Notes: a model not told the origin generated them from the sequence alone. Shown: positions 1-8,689, numbered from the stretch's first letter. The stretch: 64,000 nucleotides of DNA from Streptococcus sp. S5 (GCF_034134805.1 NZ_CP139419.1:1984001-2048000); one strand, 5' to 3'. Made by a program: numbers and translations.

Positions 1-741
1 GGCTTGAAAGAGCTCGGCAATACGCGCAGCTTTCACATCTTCTGGATGCTGGCTCCGAGGATAGGCTGGTGTCAAATTGAGTACAATCCCGATACGGTAA
101 TTAGGATCCACCTCGTGACAGGCCTTGACTGCTAGAGAGCTTGCTAACTGGGTGTGGTAGGCTACTTTTACAGCTGCTACTGCGTCTACCTTATGAGGAA
201 AATGGGCATCATAAAAATAACCAAACTCCACAGGGACAATGGGTTCATTAAAGGTGATCCACTGATCAACCAGATCCCCATAGGTCTTGAAACAAAAACG
301 CGCATATTCCTGGTAAGCATAGGCGGTTTCTTTATTTTCCCAACCATCCCCTTGCTCTTGAAGAGCCATCGGTAAATCAAAATGATAGAGGTTGACCAAA
401 AGGTGAATCCCTTTTTCTTTAATCTTTTCAAAGACACGGCGGTAGAAATCAACACCTGCTTGATTGATTTCCCCTCGTCCTTCTGGGAAAATACGTGACC
501 ACTGGATAGAGGTTCGAAAGGCCGTGTGGCCGGTTTCTAACAAGAGGTCCAGATCTTCTTCCCAGTGTTCATAAAAAGTCGATGTTTTCTCTGGTCCTTG
601 CCCTTGATAAAAGCGGTTGGGCTCGATCCTATACCAGTAATCCCAGAGATTGTCTCCCTTTCCATCCTGGGCTAGACGCCCTTCTGTTTGAGGGCCCGAG
701 GTCGAACTCCCCCATAAAAAATCCTTTGGAAATTGATACAT
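1..741 (-). CDS. GH1 6-phospho-beta-glucosidase, C-terminus cut by window edge
   Basis: Reading from the ATG at 741, 247 codons are open to the window edge, so the gene is only truncated by the window. The N-terminus (FLWGSSTSGPQTEG) is the GH1 opening strand, and TFNEP near residue 166 is the conserved GH1 acid/base motif. Streptococcal GH1 enzymes of this type hydrolyse PTS-delivered phospho-beta-glucosides in the cytoplasm; phospho-specificity cannot be checked because the C-terminal residues are outside the window. A strong AGGAGG lies 7-12 bases upstream of the start. 6-phospho-beta-galactosidase is the alternative. Confidence 0.85.
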   Translation of the reverse strand, partial: MYQFPKDFLWGSSTSGPQTEGRLAQDGKGDNLWDYWYRIEPNRFYQGQGPEKTSTFYEHWEEDLDLLLETGHTAFRTSIQWSRIFPEGRGEINQAGVDFYRRVFEKIKEKGIHLLVNLYHFDLPMALQEQGDGWENKETAYAYQEYARFCFKTYGDLVDQWITFNEPIVPVEFGYFYDAHFPHKVDAVAAVKVAYHTQLASSLAVKACHEVDPNYRIGIVLNLTPAYPRSQHPEDVKAARIAELFQA

Positions 742-828
742 GTCCTAATCCTCCTCATTCTACTAGCTCTATTGTAGCGCATCCTCCCCCAAAACCTAGG
801 CACAATTTACAGTCTTTCTTACGCAGAT

Positions 829-866
829 TAAAGAAAAAGCCCCTTAGGAAAAATTCCTAAGGAAGC
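829..866 (-). terminator. Intrinsic terminator of the amidotransferase gene
   Basis: CCTTAGGAA and TTCCTAAGG form a hairpin, followed on the minus strand by GGGGCTTTTTC. It sits directly behind the stop at 876. Confidence 0.75.
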
Positions 867-875
867 TGGTCCTCT

Positions 876-1571
876 TTACAATTGAGTCACGACATATTCA
901 AAGAGCTTGCGATCTGCTGGACTCTTGTCAAAACGCAGTTCCGGATGCCACTGAACGCCGAGGAAACGACTCTCATCTGTGGATTGAACGGCTTCTATGA
1001 CGTCATCTTTAGGATCCCGCGCGATCACTTCTAAACCATCTGCCAAGTCTTTAATACTTTGATGATGAAAAGAATTGATGCGACTGGTCTTACCATAGAT
1101 CTCTTGCAGGATCGTCTGATCCTTGGTCACCAACTCTTGGCTGGTGTACTGACCTGGATTGTCCTGCCAGTGGTGTTCAATGTCTTGATACAGAGTTCCC
1201 CCTAGAGCGACATTATAGAGCTGGGTCCCACGGCAGACGGTAAAGATCGCTTTTTTAGCCGCACGCGCTTCTTCAATCAAGGCCAACTCAAAGAGATCGC
1301 GTTTCAAGAGATAGTCCTCACTGTCGATGGTGATTTCTTCTCCATAAAACTTGGGCAAGACATTTTGCCCACCGGTAATGATGAGCTTATCAATCATCGA
1401 TATGTAGTCTTTGGCCAAGGCTGCATCTCCAATTGGCAAGATCAAGGGAATCCCTCCTGCCTCTTTGACCGCTTCGACAAAACCAGTCGCCGCATAACTC
1501 ATATTCGCGTCTGGATCATCCGGGAAGGGTCTTTCATTTCCTGTAATTCCAATTACTGGTCGTTTTTTCAT
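876..1571 (-). CDS. Class I glutamine amidotransferase-like (peptidase C26, gamma-glutamyl hydrolase type)
   Basis: A 231-residue protein. The nucleophile is Cys113 in FTVCRGTQ and the His-Glu pair is in VQWHPELR near the C-terminus, which is the catalytic triad of PuuD/YvdE-type gamma-glutamyl hydrolases. Members cleave gamma-glutamyl bonds in small cytoplasmic molecules; the substrate here is unknown. I chose the ATG at 1571 over the upstream ATG at 1592 because the predicted transcription start (about 1601) would leave 1592 with a 9-base leader and no Shine-Dalgarno; neither start has a strong one. It lies just downstream of a thiol-transporter operon, which hints at gamma-glutamyl thiol metabolism (inference). 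Confidence 0.8.
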   Translation of the reverse strand: MKKRPVIGITGNERPFPDDPDANMSYAATGFVEAVKEAGGIPLILPIGDAALAKDYISMIDKLIITGGQNVLPKFYGEEITIDSEDYLLKRDLFELALIEEARAAKKAIFTVCRGTQLYNVALGGTLYQDIEHHWQDNPGQYTSQELVTKDQTILQEIYGKTSRINSFHHQSIKDLADGLEVIARDPKDDVIEAVQSTDESRFLGVQWHPELRFDKSPADRKLFEYVVTQL

Positions 1572-1607
1572 ACTTTTTCCATATACTTTCATTCATTTTC
1601 AAGGCTT

Positions 1608-1636
1608 ATTGTAACACAATTTTAAGCCAGACTCAA
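1608..1636 (-). promoter_or_regulatory. Promoter of the amidotransferase gene
   Basis: The -35 is TTGAGT (1631-1636) and the -10 is TACAAT (1608-1613), with a 17-base spacer on the minus strand. Confidence 0.65.
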
Positions 1637-1709
1637 TGGAGTTTTTTTGAAGAGAAGGTCTCCCCTTCTAACCCAAAAGCTTGCTGAAAAGATATGAAAT
1701 TGCTTTCTA

Positions 1710-1742
1710 TTAAAAAATTCTCAAGTGCAAAGACTTGAGAAT
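1710..1742 (-). terminator. Terminator of the egt operon
   Basis: ATTCTCAAGT and ACTTGAGAAT form a 10-bp stem, followed by TTTTTTAA on the minus strand. Confidence 0.85.
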
Positions 1743-1748
1743 GGTTTG

Positions 1749-3269
1749 TTAATTTTTCATCAACCCTTCTTTTACCAAAAAGTCACGCGCTACTTTAGCA
1801 GCAGGCTTGCCTTCTACTCCGACTTGGTAGTTCATCTGGCTCATCTGGCTTTCAGTGATTTTACCAGCTAGCTTATTAAGCACACCTTCCAATTCGGGAT
1901 GTTTCTTAAGAAGAGCTTCTTTCATGAGGGGCGCCCCTTGATAAGGTGGGAAGAGTTGTTTGTCATCTTCGAGGACCACCAGGTCATAGCGAGCAAGTTC
2001 AGCATCTGTTGAGTAGGCATCCGTTATTTGAATATCCCCAGACTGGATCGCCTGGTAGCGAAGGGCTGGCTCCATGGTGGAGACTTGTAAGTGGAGACCA
2101 TAGACCTTCTGCAAGCCCTTGTTTCCGTCTTCGCGGTCGTTAAACTCAAGCGTAAAGCCTGCCTTGAGTTGTCCTTCCACCTTTTTCAAATCTGAAATGG
2201 TCTTGAGTCCATATTCTTGGGCAATCTTCTTAGGCACTGCTACAGCATAGGTATTTTGATAAGCCATGGGTTTGAGCAAGGCCAGGTCGTCTTGTCGCTT
2301 GATCCCATCTCGGGCAGCTTTGTAGACCGCTTCTGGATCATGACTGACTTGTGGTGCCGGCTTGAGGAGACTTTCGGTCACGGTCCCGGTAAACTCTGGA
2401 TAGATAGCGATATCCCCTTTTTTCAGGGCTTCATAGAGGAAGGTGGTCTTCCCAAAATTCGGTTTGACGGTCACTGTCATATCCGTGTTTTCTTCGATCA
2501 AGATCTTGTACATATTGGCGAGAATTTCAGGTTCAGGACCCAACTTCCCAGCAATGACCAGGTTTTCTTTTTTCGGTTTGGGAAGAAGACTTGGCGTATA
2601 AGAAGCTCCTAATCCAATAACCATCACAGCAAAAGCCGCAAAGATGGTCCGCAATTTGGCCTTTTCCATCCATTTGAGAAGAAGGTTAAAGGCGATGGCT
2701 AAGAAGGCAGAAGATATGGCGCCGATTAAAATGAGACTGGCATTCCGACGGTCAATCCCCAAAAGGATAAAGGAACCCAATCCTCCAGCTCCAACAAGAG
2801 CGGCTAAAGTCGCTGTCCCAATGATCATAACGGTTGCTGTACGAACCCCCGATACAATGACAGGCATGGCCAGTGGAATTTCAAACTTCTTGAGTCGCTC
2901 CCACTTGGTCATTCCAAAAGCAATCCCTGCCTCCTCAAGACTAGGATCAATGCCGTTCAAGGCTGTGATTGTATTTTCCAAAATCGGGAAAATAGCATAA
3001 ATGACTAGAGCTGTAAGGGCTGGTAAGGTTCCAATCCCCATGAAAGGAATAAAGAGACCCAACAAAGCCATTGAGGGAATGGTCTGGAAGATACCCGCAA
3101 CTTGTAACACCCAGTTCGCTGCTTTTTTATGGCTATTTAGATAAACTGCCAGCGGAATCGTCAGAAAAATAGCGACCAATAAGGTCAAGAGAGACAATTG
3201 TAAGTGTTGTCCAAGGGCTGTAAGCCAGTCCCCAAAACGTTCTTGAAAAGTTGTAAGTAGTTTAGACAT
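1749..3269 (-). CDS. egtU: ABC transporter permease fused to substrate-binding domain (EgtU-like, ergothioneine)
   Basis: A 506-residue fusion. Residues about 1-215 are a five- or six-helix permease ([12 protein letters not shown] is the EAA-type loop region). A further helix follows, and residues about 235-506 are a type II osmoprotectant-family binding domain beginning [14 protein letters not shown]. The OpuC/ProWX family imports betaines. The pneumococcal protein of this length and arrangement was shown to be the ergothioneine transporter EgtU, and this assignment rests on recalled similarity and context. The ATG at 3269 overlaps the ATPase stop (CACCATGTCTAA), so the two are translationally coupled. 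Choline/betaine uptake is the alternative. Confidence 0.72.
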   Translation of the reverse strand: MSKLLTTFQERFGDWLTALGQHLQLSLLTLLVAIFLTIPLAVYLNSHKKAANWVLQVAGIFQTIPSMALLGLFIPFMGIGTLPALTALVIYAIFPILENTITALNGIDPSLEEAGIAFGMTKWERLKKFEIPLAMPVIVSGVRTATVMIIGTATLAALVGAGGLGSFILLGIDRRNASLILIGAISSAFLAIAFNLLLKWMEKAKLRTIFAAFAVMVIGLGASYTPSLLPKPKKENLVIAGKLGPEPEILANMYKILIEENTDMTVTVKPNFGKTTFLYEALKKGDIAIYPEFTGTVTESLLKPAPQVSHDPEAVYKAARDGIKRQDDLALLKPMAYQNTYAVAVPKKIAQEYGLKTISDLKKVEGQLKAGFTLEFNDREDGNKGLQKVYGLHLQVSTMEPALRYQAIQSGDIQITDAYSTDAELARYDLVVLEDDKQLFPPYQGAPLMKEALLKKHPELEGVLNKLAGKITESQMSQMNYQVGVEGKPAAKVARDFLVKEGLMKN

Positions 3270-3990
3270 GGTGAGCACCTCCAAACAAATCTGCGACAAA
3301 GTCTGTCGCAGGCGCTTGTAAAATTGTTTCAGGGTCTGCCACCTGACGAATTTCTCCTTCCTGTAGCACCGCAATGCGATCCCCTAATTTTAAGGCCTCA
3401 TCCGTATCATGAGTTACGAAGATGGTCGTCATGCCGAATTCTTTATGTAAATCTTTTGTAAGAGCCTGCAACTGCTTGCGAGAGATGGCATCCAAGGCTG
3501 AAAAAGGTTCGTCCATCAATAGAATTTTTGGTTCTCCAATGATAGCGCGCACAATGCCAATCCGCTGTTGCTCCCCACCAGATAATTCACTAGGCATGCG
3601 CTTTGCATACTCTGCAGCAGGGAGCCCCACCTTATCCAAGAGTTCTTCTGTCTTAGAAGTGATTTGTTCTTTAGTCCAGCCCTTCATCTCAGGAATCAAT
3701 GCTATATTTTCAGCAACGGTCAAGTTAGGAAATAAGGCAATGGCTTGAAGGACATAGCCGGTACTGAGACGTAACTCCCGTTCATCATAGTCCTTGATAC
3801 GTTTCCCATCCATATAGATATTGCCATCTGTCGGCTCCAAAAGACGGTTAATCATCTTGATCATGGTGGTCTTACCAGATCCTGAAGGACCCACTAGCAC
3901 CATGAATTCTCCATTTTCAATGCGGAGATTGACATCTTTCAAAATGTCCTTTTCCGTGTAGCGCAAGGCTACATGTTTGTATTCAATCAT
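3262..3990 (-). CDS. egtV: ABC transporter ATP-binding protein (EgtV-like)
   Basis: A 242-residue ATPase for the permease-binding fusion that follows it. Walker A is GPSGSGKTT (residues 34-42), the signature is LSGGEQQR and Walker B is [12 protein letters not shown]. It lacks the C-terminal CBS domains of typical OpuA/ProV ATPases, as is known for the short ATPases of this subfamily. The start at 3990 (ATGATTGA) overlaps the stop of the NmrA-like gene, so the two are coupled. An upstream ATG at 4002 would extend into that gene and is less likely. Confidence 0.8.
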   Translation of the reverse strand: MIEYKHVALRYTEKDILKDVNLRIENGEFMVLVGPSGSGKTTMIKMINRLLEPTDGNIYMDGKRIKDYDERELRLSTGYVLQAIALFPNLTVAENIALIPEMKGWTKEQITSKTEELLDKVGLPAAEYAKRMPSELSGGEQQRIGIVRAIIGEPKILLMDEPFSALDAISRKQLQALTKDLHKEFGMTTIFVTHDTDEALKLGDRIAVLQEGEIRQVADPETILQAPATDFVADLFGGAHHV

Positions 3991-4837
3991 GTTCTTCCTC
4001 AATAAGTTTTCTGTCTCTAAGAATATCCAATAAGCTACTTGCTGGATGCCCTAGGACTTTTTCGACATCTGTAGAAACCCCAGCTTGTTCTCCAGCTTTA
4101 ATCGCTGTATAGGTGCTGACCCAGGCATCGTACTCCCATGTTTGTGCTGGCCATTTTTTCCGTGACTCATAAGCTTCTTCTACCGATTCATCTACATACG
4201 TGATGGCGTTACCGGTCTCTTTTGAGAGAAGCGCTACGATTTCCTCCATAGAAAGTTCCTCAGGTCCTGTTAGATTCAAGGTTTGATTTTTCCATTTCTT
4301 AGCATGTAAGAGAATCTCTGCTGCGACCCTAGAAGTGTCCTTACGGGCAACAGCTGACACCTGCCCACTGCCAGCCGGACCACGAATTTCTCCATTTTCA
4401 AGAGCAATATCTAACAAGAAGTCCAAGTAAAAATTATCTCTCAAAAATGTATAGGTAAACCCTAACTCCTTGATATAGGCTTCCGTCTGGGCATGATCTC
4501 GAGACAAAGTGAACGTTGCCTTCTCATCTGCCCCATAAAAGGAGGTATAAACAATATGTTGCACCCCTGCTAGTTTTGCAGCATCTAAAAAGTCCTTGTG
4601 CTCCTTGACACGCTCTGGATTTTCCCGAGCAGAGACCATCAACAAAGTATCGATACCCTTTAAGGCCTCAACCACCTCTGGAGTATTGGTATACACCATT
4701 TTACGGATTTCCGCAGACGCGTAGACTTTTGCACGCTCTGGACTTCGTGCTAAGTGTACGGAAACCATTCCTTTCTTATCGACAAGATTAGCCACATAAG
4801 AACCTAATTTCCCTGTTACACCTGTTATTCCAATCAT
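3983..4837 (-). CDS. NmrA-like NAD(P)-binding oxidoreductase
   Basis: A 284-residue atypical short-chain dehydrogenase. The N-terminal GITGVTGKLG is the glycine-rich nucleotide-binding turn of the NmrA/QOR2 family. There is no YxxxK catalytic pair of classical dehydrogenases, and the HTSF-like segment VYTSFYGADEK is at about residue 100. Family members are NAD(P)H-dependent quinone or redox-sensor proteins. It sits between a MarR regulator and the thiol transporter in one operon (18-base and overlapping junctions), suggesting a redox-stress role (inference). Confidence 0.8.
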   Translation of the reverse strand: MIGITGVTGKLGSYVANLVDKKGMVSVHLARSPERAKVYASAEIRKMVYTNTPEVVEALKGIDTLLMVSARENPERVKEHKDFLDAAKLAGVQHIVYTSFYGADEKATFTLSRDHAQTEAYIKELGFTYTFLRDNFYLDFLLDIALENGEIRGPAGSGQVSAVARKDTSRVAAEILLHAKKWKNQTLNLTGPEELSMEEIVALLSKETGNAITYVDESVEEAYESRKKWPAQTWEYDAWVSTYTAIKAGEQAGVSTDVEKVLGHPASSLLDILRDRKLIEEEHD

Positions 4838-4855
4838 AACTGTTTCTTCCTTTCC

Positions 4856-5305
4856 CTAGATGTCATTTTCTTTAGCTTTTAAATTGTCAATAATACGCTC
4901 TTGATAGGCTTCAAATTCTCGGATCTCTTGATCCGAAAAGCCTTGGTAGAAAATTTCACCCAACTCTTTACTAACGCGGTCACCGATTTCTTTTTGCGCC
5001 CAACCGAGGTCTGTCAAAGAAATATATTTTTTCCTTTTATCCTGCGTGCAAGGTTGAATCGTGACCAAGCCTTGTTCTTCCAATTTCTTAACCATGCTGG
5101 TCAATGTATTGTTGGCTAGACCCGTCGCAAGAGCGATATCGGTCGCAGTAGCGCACTCCAACTCTTGCTTCCACAAAATCGTTAAAATTTTCCCTTGTTC
5201 ACTTCGGTATAGGGCATCTGGTTCCTTGCTCAGCAGTTTTTGAAAGATACGCCCATTTAACAAGCGTATTTGTAAAGCTTGGTAGCCCCCTTGCATCTTG
5301 TCCAT
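4856..5305 (-). CDS. MarR-family transcriptional regulator of the egt operon
   Basis: A 149-residue winged-helix protein. The recognition region is ATDIALATGLANNTLTSMVK, followed by the wing around QDKRKKYISLT. It has cysteines at ECATA and QPCTQ that could sense oxidants or thiols (inference). AAGGAG lies 8 bases before the ATG at 5305. It is the first gene of a four-gene run ending with the transporter and is flanked upstream by two copies of one 16-bp operator-like sequence, so it probably represses its own operon. Confidence 0.85.
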   Translation of the reverse strand: MDKMQGGYQALQIRLLNGRIFQKLLSKEPDALYRSEQGKILTILWKQELECATATDIALATGLANNTLTSMVKKLEEQGLVTIQPCTQDKRKKYISLTDLGWAQKEIGDRVSKELGEIFYQGFSDQEIREFEAYQERIIDNLKAKENDI

Positions 5306-5318
5306 TTCGTCTCCTTTT

Positions 5319-5334
5319 TATTTCTATATCGAAA
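5319..5334. promoter_or_regulatory. MarR operator copy 1
   Basis: TATTTCTATATCGAAA contains the inverted repeat TTTC-N6-GAAA and lies just downstream of the -10, over the predicted transcription start and leader. It shares TTATTTCTATATCGAA with copy 2. Confidence 0.65.
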
Positions 5335-5344
5335 TATCACAGCC

Positions 5345-5373
5345 ATTGTATCACTGTTCGTTACATCTGTCAA
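5345..5373 (-). promoter_or_regulatory. Promoter of the marR-egt operon
   Basis: A perfect -35 TTGACA (5368-5373) and -10 TACAAT (5345-5350) with a 17-base spacer on the minus strand, bracketed by the two operator copies. Confidence 0.85.
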
Positions 5374-5377
5374 CTGC

Positions 5378-5393
5378 TTCGATATAGAAATAA
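5378..5393. promoter_or_regulatory. MarR operator copy 2
   Basis: TTCGATATAGAAATAA is the reverse complement of the copy 1 core and lies just upstream of the -35. Confidence 0.65.
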
Positions 5394-5476
5394 CATTTTT
5401 TTCTAAGATACTCTTCAAAGGATTCTTGCACAGCTCCAAATGACCAGACTTTTTTACCCCTTTTACACAAACTTCT

Positions 5477-5522
5477 TTGGAATACGGTCAAAAATTCGCT
5501 ATAATAATAGTAACAAATGTTA
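5477..5522 (+). promoter_or_regulatory. cbiMQO promoter with palindromic operator
   Basis: The -35 is TTGGAA (5477-5482) and the -10 is TATAAT (5500-5505), spacer 17. The palindrome TAACAAATGTTA (5511-5522) covers the expected transcription start, the usual place for a metal-responsive repressor. The leader is about 90 bases; I see no known riboswitch in it. Confidence 0.6.
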
Positions 5523-5600
5523 AACTCCTTTTGTAACGACACTTGGTTTTACGATGTGGTAATCTGTTAACTGTACTATAGAAAGATCGGAGTATTTGTG

Positions 5601-6584
5601 ATGCATATCCCAGATAATTATTTGAGTCCTGCAAGTTGTGCCCTCTTAGCTGTAGCGGCTGCCCCTGCGATTGGCCTATCCATTGCCAAAGTCAAAGTTC
5701 AATTAAAGGAAAATAAAGAGTTGGCCCCTATGCTTGGCGTCGCAGCCTCTTTATCCTTCTTGTTAATGATGTTTAATGTTCCAGTTCCAGGGGGGACAAC
5801 AGCACACGCTGTCGGTGGTGCTCTTCTGGCCATCCTGATTGGTCCCTATGCAGCTTCCCTTGCCTTATCTGTTGCCTTGATCCTCCAGGCCTTCTTATTT
5901 GGAGATGGAGGAATCTTAGCCCTTGGAGCCAATATCTTCAATATGGCCGTTGCCATGCCTTTTATCGGCTATGGGATTTACAGTTGGTTCCGCAAACACC
6001 ATCATGAATCTCTTGGAGTGATCGTGGGGTCCTATGTCGCTATCAACGCCGCAGCTCTCTTAACAGGGATAGAACTTGGACTGCAACCTTTGATTGCATC
6101 CGAAGCTGGACAACCTCTCTACAATCCTTATGGATTAGAAGTCACGATTCCTGCCATGATGGCTGCCCATCTTGTGGTAGCTGGCTGGGTCGAAGCCTTC
6201 TTCACCTATGTGATTTACCGCTTTGTCAAACAAGTAGCCCCAGCTGAATTGTATACACCAAGTAGCAAAAATACGACTTCATTTGTCAAAAAAATCCGCT
6301 GGGTCCTCTTGGGGCTGATCGTTTTGAGCCCTCTCGGTCTCCTGGCAGATGGTACAGCTTTCGGAGAATGGTCTTCTGAAGAATTAGGATCCTTGCTCAA
6401 AGGGAAAGTTCCAGCTGGTATCAAAAATGGTTTTTCTTTTGAAGCCTTGTTCAGTGATTACACCATTCCTGGAACTAAAATTGCGATTGGCTATATTCTA
6501 TCAGCCATTACAGCTGTTCTCATTTTCTATATCATTAGCAAAATGATTCGATCAATAAACGGAGCAAAAACTTCTCATGCGTAA
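5601..6584 (+). CDS. cbiM: ECF cobalt/nickel transporter S component, CbiM-CbiN-like fusion
   Basis: A 327-residue membrane protein. The N-terminus MHIPDNYLSP is the CbiM/NikM hallmark, in which the free N-terminus and His2 ligate the metal; this decides for the ATG at 5601 over the GTG at 5598. Residues about 1-215 form the CbiM core with repeated helices, and residues about 225-327 carry a PDGL/CbiN-like domain (SPLGLLADGTAFGEW) ending in a last helix, so no separate cbiN is needed. It delivers Co2+ or Ni2+ to the CbiQ-CbiO engine. No cobalamin or urease gene is in the window, so the metal is undecided. Confidence 0.88.
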   Translation: MHIPDNYLSPASCALLAVAAAPAIGLSIAKVKVQLKENKELAPMLGVAASLSFLLMMFNVPVPGGTTAHAVGGALLAILIGPYAASLALSVALILQAFLFGDGGILALGANIFNMAVAMPFIGYGIYSWFRKHHHESLGVIVGSYVAINAAALLTGIELGLQPLIASEAGQPLYNPYGLEVTIPAMMAAHLVVAGWVEAFFTYVIYRFVKQVAPAELYTPSSKNTTSFVKKIRWVLLGLIVLSPLGLLADGTAFGEWSSEELGSLLKGKVPAGIKNGFSFEALFSDYTIPGTKIAIGYILSAITAVLIFYIISKMIRSINGAKTSHA

Positions 6585-7365
6585 ACTTCCTGACTGGCTC
6601 CTTCAAGAGCAAGCGACTCTAGAAGCTTCAAAAAGCCATCACTATTTACAAATGAACCTTCACACATTGCGCCATTTTCTTGGCAAAATGAAACAAACGA
6701 CACCCGCATTCAAGGCCAAAACTTCCTCTTGGATGCGGCTTGTTTACTTTTTAACCCTAGCCATTCTTATTACAACAGCCCACCATACGATCCAGCTCTG
6801 GATCCTCGGTATCCTCTTACTACTTCACATTGCCATGCTGCCGGGAGAAACCCTTCTTCACCTGTTTAAAGTCCTCGTCAAGGTCCTTCTCTTCTCTACC
6901 ATTGTGATTTTACCGAGTATCTTATTTCAAGGATTTCAAAATGGTGGACTCTTTTTGTTACGTGCAGGGATCATTGTCCTCAATATTTCTCTCTTTTTAG
7001 CCACTACCACAAGCATCCAACTGGTGGAGGCCCTAAGGCAGTTGCATGTCCCAAAGACCTTTGTCCAGACCATTGATATTACCCTAAAATATAGTTATAT
7101 TTTAGGGAAACACCTTCACCAACAAATTGAGTGTGTGCAACTTAGGACCGTGGGTCAAAAAGTGAGCCTCCATCTTTTTGGCTCTCTGCTGGGTCTCTTG
7201 TATCTATCAACGAAGAACCATACCAAAGAGGTCTACGAGGCCATGTTGCTGAGAGGATATGGCATGGACAGGAAACAAAAAGAGCCCTTCTGTTGGAAAA
7301 AAGAAGATGGCCTTTTACTACTGGAATTAGTCTTCCTTATTGCCGTCACCACTCTACTCCGTTAG
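6577..7365 (+). CDS. cbiQ: ECF transporter transmembrane (T) component
   Basis: A 262-residue protein with about five membrane segments. The coupling helices contain a motif like LRGYGMDRKQ (residues about 225-235), the conserved A-R-G signature region of EcfT/CbiQ that docks onto the ATPase. Its ATG at 6577 overlaps the end of cbiM by 8 bases, which couples their translation. Confidence 0.85.
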   Translation: MRKLPDWLLQEQATLEASKSHHYLQMNLHTLRHFLGKMKQTTPAFKAKTSSWMRLVYFLTLAILITTAHHTIQLWILGILLLLHIAMLPGETLLHLFKVLVKVLLFSTIVILPSILFQGFQNGGLFLLRAGIIVLNISLFLATTTSIQLVEALRQLHVPKTFVQTIDITLKYSYILGKHLHQQIECVQLRTVGQKVSLHLFGSLLGLLYLSTKNHTKEVYEAMLLRGYGMDRKQKEPFCWKKEDGLLLLELVFLIAVTTLLR

Positions 7366-7378
7366 AAAGGATAACCTA

Positions 7379-8104
7379 ATGATTACCATTCAAGATGGAA
7401 ATTACCACTACACCGATGAGATTGGAATCCACGATATCCAACTACAGATCAAGCAAGGAGAAACGATCGCTTTGATGGGACCGAATGGAGCAGGAAAATC
7501 CACACTTTTTAAAATTCTAGTTGGACTTTTACCCCTGTCTTCTGGTCACTACCACTTTAAGGATTGGACGATAGATGACACTTTCTTAAAAGATCCCCAT
7601 CGTGCTGGTCAGTTATTTCAACAAGTCGGGCTTATTTTTCAAAATAGCGATACGCAACTCTTCAACACAAGCGTCTATGATGAACTTGCTTTTGGCCCAC
7701 GTCAACTCGGCTTAGCTGCCGTTGAAATCGACCAACGCGTCAATGATACACTCGCTCTTTTAGAGATTGAACACCTGAGAGATCGCATTCCCTACCATCT
7801 CTCCGGAGGGGAAAAGAAGCTAGTCGCTATTGCCAGTGTCCTCACTATGAATCCTAGTCTCTTGCTATTTGATGAGCCCTTTAACGGCCTCTCCCCCAAA
7901 TACCAAAAACTGATCGTCGACTTACTCCAAGATCTCAAAACAGCAGGAAAAACAATTGTGATTTCCTCCCACCATTTCGACCAAATCGCTCCGATTGTGG
8001 AACGGGTTCTGCTCTTTTCAGAGGAACACACCATTACAGGCAGCTACGATCGAGCTGATTGGGAACATCATCCTGATATTCAACAATCGTTTTCGACATG
8101 TTAA
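7379..8104 (+). CDS. cbiO: ECF transporter ATP-binding protein
   Basis: A 241-residue ATPase with Walker [10 protein letters not shown] (34-42), signature LSGGEKK and Walker B LLLFDEPFNGLSP. Only one ATPase gene is present, so it would act as a homodimer. The ATG at 7379 is preceded by AGAAAGG 8 bases upstream, while the longer frame from 7340 lies inside cbiQ. It is the last gene of cbiMQO and is followed by a strong terminator. Confidence 0.88.
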   Translation: MITIQDGNYHYTDEIGIHDIQLQIKQGETIALMGPNGAGKSTLFKILVGLLPLSSGHYHFKDWTIDDTFLKDPHRAGQLFQQVGLIFQNSDTQLFNTSVYDELAFGPRQLGLAAVEIDQRVNDTLALLEIEHLRDRIPYHLSGGEKKLVAIASVLTMNPSLLLFDEPFNGLSPKYQKLIVDLLQDLKTAGKTIVISSHHFDQIAPIVERVLLFSEEHTITGSYDRADWEHHPDIQQSFSTC

Positions 8105-8142
8105 AAAAGCCTCGGTAGGGTTCTTCCTACCGAAGCTTTTTT
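8103..8142. terminator. Bidirectional terminator after cbiO
   Basis: CCTCGGTAGG pairs imperfectly and CGGTAGG/CCTACCG perfectly, with A-run and T-run on either side. It serves cbiO and probably the converging yjdF. Confidence 0.85.
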
Positions 8143-8159
8143 GATGAAAGAGATAAGGG

Positions 8160-8573
8160 TTAATGTCCTTTATGCTTGTCTCTTCGTTTTTGCTGTTTGC
8201 GTTCGAATTTCTCTTGTTTGAGCAATTGCTTTTGGACACTAGATTGATGTTTTGAAATCTTTTTCCTTTCCTCATACTGCGACTGCAATAGTTCTTTCGA
8301 CTTGGAAGAAACTTTTTGCTTTACTTGTTTCCTCACCATTCGCTGTAATCGTTTAGGATTCTTGATTTTTACATGTTGCTTAACTGTAGCTTCTGGACTA
8401 AAAGATAATTGAGTAAACTGAGTCTGTAACATCTCTAGAATTACATCATCTTTTGGCTCCTGACCAAATGTCACACGACAAACTTGATAAGTTTCTCGAT
8501 ACACTTGTTCGAACAAACCATGCCAAAATCCATCTTCAAAATAAACTGTCAATCCAATTGAAATTGTTTCCAC
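8160..8573 (-). CDS. yjdF: YjdF-family (DUF2992) protein
   Basis: A 137-residue protein with an N-terminal beta-rich part (ISIGLTVYFEDGFWHGLFEQ) and a very basic Lys/Gln-rich C-terminal helix with no catalytic motif, matching the YjdF/DUF2992 family as I know it. In other Firmicutes this gene follows an azaaromatic-binding yjdF riboswitch, and its function is thought to be protection from such compounds. The start is GTG at 8573, with AAGGAGG 7 bases upstream. The SD is perfectly complementary to an upstream segment of the leader. Confidence 0.75.
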   Translation of the reverse strand: METISIGLTVYFEDGFWHGLFEQVYRETYQVCRVTFGQEPKDDVILEMLQTQFTQLSFSPEATVKQHVKIKNPKRLQRMVRKQVKQKVSSKSKELLQSQYEERKKISKHQSSVQKQLLKQEKFERKQQKRRDKHKGH

Positions 8574-8574
8574 G

Positions 8575-8683
8575 ACAGCACCTCCTTAAATCTATCCCTA
8601 AGAATGGACAACCAAGGAGGAAGGTTACTGATAGGCTTGCCTACGTCTGGACTACCAACCAGAACTGTGTTTTTATCTTAGTT
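8575..8683 (-). ncRNA. Candidate yjdF (azaaromatic) riboswitch leader
   Basis: The roughly 110-base leader between the promoter and yjdF is compact and structured. It contains GGTTGGTAGTCC, CGTAGGCAAGCCTATC, and a CCTCCTT (complement of 8614-8620) that can pair perfectly with the SD AAGGAGG (complement of 8581-8587). This fits control of translation initiation. Assignment to the yjdF RNA class rests on the gene it precedes and on recalled motifs, not on a covariance search. Confidence 0.6.
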
Positions 8684-8689
8684 GGGACT

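Noticed and set aside
154-860. Plus-strand and alternative-frame ORFs over the first kilobase
   Set aside because: They overlap the GH1 gene, which is open through the window edge on the minus strand and has clear family motifs.
3422-3748. Plus-strand 108-codon ORF opposite the ATPase gene
   Set aside because: It is antisense to an ATPase with all nucleotide-binding motifs intact.
5598-5600. GTG start for cbiM
   Set aside because: It would displace His2, which is needed at the second position for metal binding in CbiM; the ATG at 5601 gives MHIPD.
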